The translations under genes and the position numbers were made by a program. Of a DNA stretch of 64,000 nt, positions 58,037-64,000 are shown piece by piece. The stretch is from Renibacterium sp. (lineage in GTDB: Bacteria; Actinomycetota; Actinomycetes; Actinomycetales; Micrococcaceae): assembly GCA_017419405.1 (NCBI GenBank), contig JAFOLH010000014.1, positions 124,001-188,000 of the forward strand, written 5' to 3'. The notes under the pieces were generated by a model. That model did not search any database. It saw only the letters and a list, made by a program, of their open reading frames with translations, and was not told the origin of the DNA. Position 1 is the stretch's first letter; the number at the start of each line of letters is the position of its first letter.

Positions 58037-59386
58037 TTACTGGCCTCTGGGTTCGACCAGGGAGCCGACGTCTTCGCCCTCCCAATGGGTGGGCTTCCCG
58101 TTGAGGTCTTTTCGCTCCTCCGGGATACCGGGCCGCTGGGCCAGCAGTCCGCGCGGCCCCAGGTAGAAACCCTGCCAATGCAGTTCCATCGGCGACTGGT
58201 CTTCGTCACGCGGCACATGGTGGAATCCGACGGCGACCCAGGAGACCACATCGCTCAAAGCCTCGCCTTTCGCCTGAGCCACGTAATCGAGGACCCCGTC
58301 ACCGCAGCTGCCGCGATTGCCGGTGGCGAAGACTTGGCAGTCCTTCGAGTTGGTGAAAGCGACGTCGTAGCCGGTGTCTCCGCCATGTTCGTGCTGGTCC
58401 TGCACAAAAGTGAAGGAGTCGCTCGCCGCCAGTTTGATCTCATAGGAAATCGGCCGGCCGTCGTCGTTGAGCGAATCCGGTGCGATGACGCCCCACCAGC
58501 GCCGATCCGCCTTCTTCGCCGTCGCCGCGGTATCGATCGGCGTGAACTTACCCTCCACAATCGGAGATTTGGATCCGTTCTGCCCGGTGGGCGCGGCGTC
58601 GTACTGTTCCACTTTCTGCGTCCCGTTGCCGAGTCCCCAATGCACGCTCCAGACCACATTGTGCGAATGGCTTGCAGCATGGTCGGACTCGCCTTTGCCG
58701 ATCGCCGAACCGTGCTTCGCGTCGGTGTAGTCCACCGGCGAGAGGTCCCCGGTAGCCCCGAGCAACGGTTTGATGCTGCCGTCGGAACCGAAGGTGTACT
58801 GGGCGATGTATTCGTACCAGCCCACTTTCGAGATCGTGGAGAGATTCCATTCGCTGGCCCGGGCGGTGGTCAACTGGCCTTGTTCGTAGGACCGGTAGGC
58901 CAACCCGGCGTCCTTCTCCTCGGAGCAGAGCACCTCGCGTTCCGGCGAGGAACCGTGGGTTCCGTCGCCGATGTTGGGGATCGCGACGGCAACCCGATCA
59001 CCGGAGCACTCGGCGGCGGTCAGCGTCTGCATCCGGGTGCCGCCGAATCCGGCCGAGGTGATGTCCGCGGTGAGCCGCTCGCCGGTGTCGTAGGGGACTT
59101 CCATCTGGGCCAAGGCGATCGAGCGGATGATCAGTTGCGGCTCTTTGCCCGGCGCCTGGTAGTTCACATTGCTCAAAACCAGCCCCTGCTTGGCATCGAC
59201 CTTCCAGCACATCGACCAGGCCGCACCGCTCTTGAAGGAGTGACTGATCCCCTTGGCCCCGCCGCAATCGAGGCTGATCGCCGTCGTCGTCGGTTCCGTT
59301 GGACCGACCGCGGGCCCGGTACAGGACGTGGCCGCCAGCAAAAGCGTTGCGGAAAGAACAGCGGCGATGAGCCAACGAGATTTCAT
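58037..59386 (-). CDS. Copper amine oxidase-like lipoprotein, compact form
   Basis: 449 residues: lipobox LAATSC (Cys22) and a single domain resembling the catalytic domain of topaquinone amine oxidases. Residues line up with the Arthrobacter globiformis enzyme (Asp298, TPQ382, His431, His433, His592): Asp108 in LTADITSAG, Tyr191 in WYEY, His240 and His242 (SHSHN), exactly 49 and 51 after Tyr191, and His389/390 in GFHHVPRDED. The N2/N3 domains are missing, and the residue before the cofactor Tyr is Trp instead of the usual Asn. Leaderless start ATG 59386 (TAGGTT 7 nt upstream). It could oxidise primary amines outside the membrane. Confidence 0.72.
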   Translation of the reverse strand: MKSRWLIAAVLSATLLLAATSCTGPAVGPTEPTTTAISLDCGGAKGISHSFKSGAAWSMCWKVDAKQGLVLSNVNYQAPGKEPQLIIRSIALAQMEVPYDTGERLTADITSAGFGGTRMQTLTAAECSGDRVAVAIPNIGDGTHGSSPEREVLCSEEKDAGLAYRSYEQGQLTTARASEWNLSTISKVGWYEYIAQYTFGSDGSIKPLLGATGDLSPVDYTDAKHGSAIGKGESDHAASHSHNVVWSVHWGLGNGTQKVEQYDAAPTGQNGSKSPIVEGKFTPIDTAATAKKADRRWWGVIAPDSLNDDGRPISYEIKLAASDSFTFVQDQHEHGGDTGYDVAFTNSKDCQVFATGNRGSCGDGVLDYVAQAKGEALSDVVSWVAVGFHHVPRDEDQSPMELHWQGFYLGPRGLLAQRPGIPEERKDLNGKPTHWEGEDVGSLVEPRGQ

Positions 59387-59393
59387 GGAGTTC

Positions 59394-59399
59394 AACCTA
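59394..59399 (-). promoter_or_regulatory. Leaderless -10 element of the amine oxidase-like gene
   Basis: TAGGTT on the minus strand, 7 nt before ATG 59386; no Shine-Dalgarno sequence is present. Confidence 0.55.
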
Positions 59400-59460
59400 A
59401 ACCGGGATTCTGATTGTTGGATGGACGCCGAATGCACCATCGCGGCGTCCGCGGACCACA

Positions 59461-59498
59461 CTGGAGGGCCGTCTCCATCAAGGAGAACGGCCCTCCAG
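59461..59498 (-). terminator. Terminator of the adhesin gene
   Basis: CTGGAGGGCCGT (59461-59472) and ACGGCCCTCCAG (59487-59498), perfect 12-bp arms extended by a CTCC/GGAG pairing, 66 bp past the adhesin stop. Confidence 0.75.
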
Positions 59499-59564
59499 CG
59501 CATCACGCATTCAGTTGCTCAGCTGGTTCCGATGCCGCAATGCCGCCGCGGCACCGGAGTTCAA

Positions 59565-62500
59565 TCAGCTTTTCTGAGCCTTGCGCTGGCGTCCGATGAA
59601 GAACGCCGCGGCACCGCCGAGCAGCATCAGCAGCGCCAGCGGAAGCAGCGAACCGGCGATGCTGCCGGTGTTCGCCAGGCCGGCGACGCGGTAGTCGCCG
59701 TTCCCGCTCTGCCCGTTGCCGGTTCCGTTCGGGTTCGTGCCGCCGGGGTTCGTGCCGCCAGGGTTCGTGCCGCCGGGATTGGTCCCGGGGTTGCTGCCCG
59801 GATCGACCGAGGCCGCGACGACGGTGAAGCTGCCGTTGGCATTCTCGCCGTTTTCACCCTGCACGAGGACGTCGTAGGCGCCCAGCTCGGCATCCTTGGG
59901 GATTGCGATGCTTGCGGCGAAAGCGGAATCCGGACCAACCGGAACCACGATCGGTTCGACTGCGCGCTCCGGCTCCGCATCGGCGGCCAGGACATCCAGC
60001 TCCGGTTCCGAAGCTGCGAACATCAGGGCGGGCGTCTTGGCCTTGGGCGTGGACTTCTTGACCTCGATGGTCACCATGGTGTCCACCGAGAAGCCCTTGC
60101 CCGTGATCTTCACAGTGCCCCCAACCGGAACGTTGGGAAGATCGAGGGAGACCACCGGTTTGTGCGTGCACGGGCAGGGATCGTCCGTCGACAGCACTTC
60201 GAACGGCAATTCAACCGTCTTGTTGGAGCCCTTGTCCGTTGCCCGGATCTTGTAGTCCTTGCCCGGTTTTGCACCATCCGGAACGTTGACTTTGGCACTG
60301 ATCTTGCCGTCGTCACCGGCAGTAGCCGGAACCGTGGCAATCACCTTGCCCGAAGGATCGACCAACTCGACCGTCGCCTCACCCTTCGGCGCGAAACCTT
60401 CACCGGTGACGACCGTGCAGTCCCCCGGCTTGGCCGCAGCCGGCTTGGCCGTGACCTTGAGGGTTCCGGCGTTGGGATCGACGACGTCGAACGGCGTGCT
60501 GGACTTGGCCCCGCTGGTCTTGTCCGTGACGACGACGGTGTAGGAGCCGGGTTTGGCTCCCTCCGGCACAGTCACTTTGGCGCTGATCTTGCCGTCGTCA
60601 CCGGCAGTAGCCGGAACCGTGGCAATCACCTTGCCCGAAGGATCGACCAACTCGACCGTGGTCTCACCCTTGGGAGTCAGGCCTTCTCCGTTCACGGTGA
60701 CCGAGTCTCCGGGCTTGCCCGACTTCGGGTCGACAGTCACCTTGGGCTCGCCCGGCTTCACCGAGGTCACTTCGAACGGAACTTCACCAGCCTTGCTCGT
60801 GGTCTTATCCGTACCCCGGATCTTGTAATCCTTACCCGGCGTCGCATCCTTAGGCACGGTCACCTTCGTCGCCGGAATCTTGCCATCATCACCGGCAGTA
60901 GCCGGCACCGTAGCAATCACCTTCCCCGAAGGATCAACCAACTCAACCGAAGCCTCACCCTTGGGCGTGAAACCCTCACCGGTCACCGACGTCACGTCAC
61001 CGGGCTTGCCCGACGCCGGATCAGCAGCAACCTTTGGAGCACCAGTGGACGGACCAGTCACTTCGAACGGAACTTCACCAGCCTTGCTCGTGGTCTTATC
61101 CGTACCCCGGATCTTGTAATCCTTACCCGGCGTCGCATCCTTAGGCACGGTCACCTTCGTCGCCGGCACCTTGCCATCATCACCGGCAGTAGCCGGCACC
61201 GTAGCAATCACCTTCCCCGAAGGATCAACCAACTCAACCGAAGCCTCACCCTTGGGCGTGAAACCCTCACCGGTGAAGGTCACCGAGTCACCGGGTTTGC
61301 CGGACTTCGGGTCAACCGAGACCTTCACATCACCCGGGGTCACCGATCCGCAAGCGTCGATCCGGGCACCGGCATTGCCGATGCTGATCCGGGCGGCGTC
61401 GGATGCCTGGGCAAGCCCGACGCTGAACGCCGACACCTCGAGGCTGTCGATGACCGGCGTGGCGTCGGCCAAAGTCTTGGGCACACAGGTCGTGGTGACC
61501 TGATGGTTCAACTGCACCGAAACGACCTGGGCCACCACATTGATGAATGGGCGCAACAGCTCGCGGATCGGAACCGTCATCCCGGAGGTCTTGATGTCGG
61601 TGATCAAGAGCTTGAAGATCTGTTTGCCGCCGTCGCTCAGGATGAAGTCCCGGATCGGCGCGATCACGGTATTGAAAAGCGGTTTGAGCACCGTGTTGAT
61701 CGCCGTGGTGAGCGTGGCGCAAACGAGTTCGCCACCAATACCACCGGGGACGCAGGCCAAGTCCGTCAAGTCGCCGCCGAGGTTGACCTTCCAGGTGGCC
61801 TTGGCATCGGCGAGGCCGGTCTTGAGCGTCGCCGTGAACTCGACCGTGATGCTCTTCAGGGCGCCGTCGATGGAGCTCAGCACGATGTTGGTGACTTCCT
61901 CCATCAGATCATGGATGGTCTCCGCGATCATCGGATAGATTTCATCGTTGATGAGTTCGGTGTTCGGGTTCTGATTGTTGATCCCGGTGGGCTGTCCCGG
62001 ACGGTTTTTGCCGGAAAGCAGCTGATCCAGGTGGACCTGCAGGGTGCCCTTGGAGAAGTCGATTTCGATCACTTTGTTCTTCGAGGTGATCGGTTGCGCC
62101 AGGATCTTCTTGAAGATCTCTTCCTGCATATTCGACTTGACGACGCCTTCGAGCGAAGCGCCCACCGGCAGTGCCGCAAGCAGCTTGGTGAGATCGAGCA
62201 ACTGCTTCGACTGGGTTTCGATCGTCCGGTCGATCTGGCCGATCGCGTCGTAGACCACGCCGGCGGCCTTTTCGACTACCGGGGATTTCACCAACAGGCT
62301 GGCTTCGGCAACCCGGTATTGCCCGGCACCGCCGACGCCGTCCGGGTCGAGAAACTTGCCGTCTTTCGCGGTGACTTCGGCGCCGCCTGCACCCAGAAGC
62401 ACATCCGCCTGGCTGAGCGCCAGGTTCGTCAATCCGTCCAGGCCCAGCTTTTTGAACAGTGCCAGAAGGTTGATCCGGGCTGCACCGAAGTCCCCTTTGG

Positions 62501-62951
62501 CTCCGTCCAGGGTCAGCGAACCGTCCGCGCCGGCCAAGCCGCTGATCGCGTGCGCATCGCGGGGGCCCGAAGCCTGGGATTCGGAAAGCAAGGCGCCCAT
62601 TTGCCCGAAGTCGATCAGATCGGTGATCGGCAGGGAGAGGCTTCCGAGCGAAACCACCTGCTTGCCGAGGACCCCGATGTTGAGCGGTTCCCGGTTCGGA
62701 CCGGGGTTGGTTTTGCTCGATGCCTCGGAAAGCGCGCCGCCGACCAGATCTTTTCCAGCGATGCTGGAGTTGATCACGCTTGCGGCCGCCTCGGCAGGCT
62801 CATCGATGTGTTTGTGGACGTCGGCAATAGCTGGAAGGCCGCTGGTGCTGATTGCAAGCGCCGAGACGACGCCAACCGCAACCAACCTCCCCAACCCTCT
62901 TTTCGCGAATGCAGCAACTTTGCTGCTACCGCGGTGCTTACTTGTGTTCAC
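59565..62951 (-). CDS. Cell-wall-anchored adhesin-like repeat protein with LANTG sorting signal (choice-of-anchor G type)
   Basis: 1,128 residues from GTG 62951, 4 nt after AGGAGG; the longer upstream frame is untranslated. Signal peptide (to about 45), an N-terminal region of about 490 residues of the choice-of-anchor G kind, four Ig-like repeats of about 97 residues (roughly 537-922), a further Ig-like part, a GTNPG-rich linker and a C-terminal sorting signal: LANTG (1092-1096), hydrophobic span and basic tail GRQRKAQKS. LAXTG is the motif of class E sortases. No sortase gene lies in the window. Probable surface adhesion or matrix role. Confidence 0.9.
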   Translation of the reverse strand: MNTSKHRGSSKVAAFAKRGLGRLVAVGVVSALAISTSGLPAIADVHKHIDEPAEAAASVINSSIAGKDLVGGALSEASSKTNPGPNREPLNIGVLGKQVVSLGSLSLPITDLIDFGQMGALLSESQASGPRDAHAISGLAGADGSLTLDGAKGDFGAARINLLALFKKLGLDGLTNLALSQADVLLGAGGAEVTAKDGKFLDPDGVGGAGQYRVAEASLLVKSPVVEKAAGVVYDAIGQIDRTIETQSKQLLDLTKLLAALPVGASLEGVVKSNMQEEIFKKILAQPITSKNKVIEIDFSKGTLQVHLDQLLSGKNRPGQPTGINNQNPNTELINDEIYPMIAETIHDLMEEVTNIVLSSIDGALKSITVEFTATLKTGLADAKATWKVNLGGDLTDLACVPGGIGGELVCATLTTAINTVLKPLFNTVIAPIRDFILSDGGKQIFKLLITDIKTSGMTVPIRELLRPFINVVAQVVSVQLNHQVTTTCVPKTLADATPVIDSLEVSAFSVGLAQASDAARISIGNAGARIDACGSVTPGDVKVSVDPKSGKPGDSVTFTGEGFTPKGEASVELVDPSGKVIATVPATAGDDGKVPATKVTVPKDATPGKDYKIRGTDKTTSKAGEVPFEVTGPSTGAPKVAADPASGKPGDVTSVTGEGFTPKGEASVELVDPSGKVIATVPATAGDDGKIPATKVTVPKDATPGKDYKIRGTDKTTSKAGEVPFEVTSVKPGEPKVTVDPKSGKPGDSVTVNGEGLTPKGETTVELVDPSGKVIATVPATAGDDGKISAKVTVPEGAKPGSYTVVVTDKTSGAKSSTPFDVVDPNAGTLKVTAKPAAAKPGDCTVVTGEGFAPKGEATVELVDPSGKVIATVPATAGDDGKISAKVNVPDGAKPGKDYKIRATDKGSNKTVELPFEVLSTDDPCPCTHKPVVSLDLPNVPVGGTVKITGKGFSVDTMVTIEVKKSTPKAKTPALMFAASEPELDVLAADAEPERAVEPIVVPVGPDSAFAASIAIPKDAELGAYDVLVQGENGENANGSFTVVAASVDPGSNPGTNPGGTNPGGTNPGGTNPNGTGNGQSGNGDYRVAGLANTGSIAGSLLPLALLMLLGGAAAFFIGRQRKAQKS
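60768..61274. repeat. Near-identical 291-bp-period repeats in the adhesin gene
   Basis: 60768-60983 and 61059-61274 match at about 214 of 216 bases, offset 291 bp (97 codons). Two further, more diverged copies lie at about 60290-60400 and 60580-60690. Such identity at DNA level indicates recent duplication or gene conversion. Confidence 0.88.
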
Positions 62952-63692
62952 CAATCCTCCTCGAAACGAATTTGATAGCGGGTGACGATGGAGGAACGAA
63001 TCGCGCCTGCCCGGCAAAGACTCGACACCCGATGAAAGGAAACAGTTATCACTCAACCGTTTCAACTATGCATACGTCAAGACTTTCCAATGAATTTGCT
63101 ATGACAAATCTGAGATGTTTTGGATTTCCCACAGGATCGCAAAATTTCGAGACGCCCGGTTGCGCTTATTTGACTTGTCGAAAGGCCGCCGGACGCCGGT
63201 CGGCTCCGGAATGCGACTGAAGAAATCGCCAAAAATCCCTGCTACCACGGGCATCTGCACCCAAACAGGAAGCCGACAGAAGCAGCCCGCAGTCCGTCAA
63301 GGAATGGCGGCATGGCTCAGGAATTCAAAAAGCAAAGTAATATCTACTAGACGGCCGGCCCGCGTGAAAACTATTTACGCAACAGCGTGACGCCAAAATT
63401 ACTGGATGCATTCAGGGTAATCCCAGGCTTCTTCGACCTATTTCGGAGGAATAGCCAATTCGGTGAACCAAATTGCATTGAATTAGCTGATTGGCTATGG
63501 GCAAATATCTTGTCGGATACAATCAGAAGCCCGATCAGGTATGGACAAATTTGAACTCTTCGAACATTGGGATTCTTTCCAATGCAGGAACCTATCGGCA
63601 GCTGCGCCGGCCTGGTTCTGGTTCTGGCCGAGCACGGTGGGCGGACTCGGGGCACGGACTCGCCGAAGAACCGGCCGGGTCCGGGACCGAAC
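62952..63692. other. 741-bp AT-richer non-coding region
   Basis: Upstream region of the adhesin gene, on the 3' side of the signal peptidase gene. TTGACG on the minus strand (about 63078-63083) is the best -35-like hexamer. A 9-bp inverted repeat ATAGCCAAT/ATTGGCTAT (63452-63460, 63491-63499) encloses 30 nt. Short frames here have neither ribosome sites nor protein-like sequence. No known riboswitch was recognised. Confidence 0.5.
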
Positions 63693-64000
63693 TCAGTAGT
63701 CGGCTTTGTCGGTTCCCAGCACTCGGATCCGATTGAGCGGCCAAGCGATCACCGAAGCGGTGCCCACGATGTCTTTGCGCGCGATGAACCCCTTCAAAGG
63801 CGCATCCGGGTGGAATCGGGAATCCGCGGAATCCGGGCGGTTGTCACCCATCACCCAGTACTCGTCGGCCGGTACCTGCACGTCGAACGGCACCAAAGCC
63901 TCGGGCGGTGTCGGCACCGCATAGCTCTCGTCCACGGCTTTTCCATTGATCGAAATCCGGCCCTGCGCATCGCAGCAGCTCACCCGGTCACCGGGCACCC
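63693..64000 (-). CDS. lepB: Signal peptidase I, 3' part, cut by the window edge
   Basis: The last 101 or so residues are present; the gene continues past 64000, so the membrane anchor and the catalytic Ser/Lys are outside. Visible are RVSCCDAQGRISINGKAVDE (box C-D region), EYWVMGDNRPDSADSR (box E, the family signature) and VIAWPLNRIRVL at the end. It removes signal peptides from exported proteins, of which this window has many. Confidence 0.92.
   Translation of the reverse strand, partial: VPGDRVSCCDAQGRISINGKAVDESYAVPTPPEALVPFDVQVPADEYWVMGDNRPDSADSRFHPDAPLKGFIARKDIVGTASVIAWPLNRIRVLGTDKADY

Noticed and set aside
62952..63065. 38-residue N-terminal extension of the adhesin
   Set aside because: GTG 62951 follows AGGAGG at good spacing and directly precedes the basic start of the signal peptide.
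63371..63655. 94-codon open frame in the region upstream of the adhesin
   Set aside because: No ribosome site, no domain-like sequence, and it covers the AT-rich non-coding stretch.

Overview
The window is GC-rich actinobacterial DNA, most like Micrococcaceae (Arthrobacter sensu lato and relatives). The evidence is a mycothiol-type maleylpyruvate isomerase, an LAXTG (class E) sortase signal, frequent GTG/TTG starts with 4-bp stop/start overlaps, and repeated leaderless promoters of the form TANNNT-N6-ATG. The genus is inferred. No rRNA, CRISPR array, integrase or transposase was seen.

Layout. 0-4.7 kb: PucR regulator and alanine dehydrogenase; TetR regulator divergent from an FMN reductase across a perfect palindrome; a small secreted peptide followed by a 45-bp copy of the reductase tail. 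4.7-10.6 kb: oligopeptide ABC importer with a fused two-ATPase subunit. 11-17.1 kb: an aminotransferase, then a complete gentisate module (AAHS-type transporter, IclR regulator, dioxygenase, fumarylpyruvate hydrolase, mycothiol-dependent isomerase) with two matching operator-like sites. 17.3-25 kb: a hydrolase, branched-chain 2-oxoacid dehydrogenase E1/E2 genes, an aromatic aminotransferase, a small membrane protein and purB. 25-33.2 kb: PadR-controlled ABC exporter, quinone oxidoreductase, tRNA-Ser(UGA), TetR regulator, a Tat lipoprotein deiminase and a small protein.

33.2-46.4 kb is dominated by exported enzymes: a serine protease with a ricin-type lectin tail beside a GH64 beta-1,3-glucanase (a probable yeast-wall-lytic pair), a septum-formation-type lipoprotein, a 1,514-residue nuclease/5'-nucleotidase, a FAD/NAD(P)-binding protein, a prolyl oligopeptidase and an acetyltransferase. 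At 46.45 kb tRNA-Ser(GCU) begins a roughly 2-kb islet bounded by 71-bp direct repeats. It carries an AT-richer secreted protease and an antisense 36-residue membrane peptide, and an MFS exporter lies just outside.

50.3-64 kb: a secreted protein; a five-gene gamma-glutamylation operon (Eat-type permease, GS-like ligase, C26 amidase, aldehyde dehydrogenase, SDR) with a divergent FadR-type regulator, probably for ethanolamine or a related amine; a compact copper-amine-oxidase-like lipoprotein keeping the active-site residues; a large LANTG-anchored repeat adhesin; and the 3' part of signal peptidase I, cut by the window edge.

Together the genes describe a soil-type saprotroph that degrades polymers outside the cell, imports peptides and amines, and catabolises aromatic and branched-chain compounds, with a local regulator beside most catabolic units.
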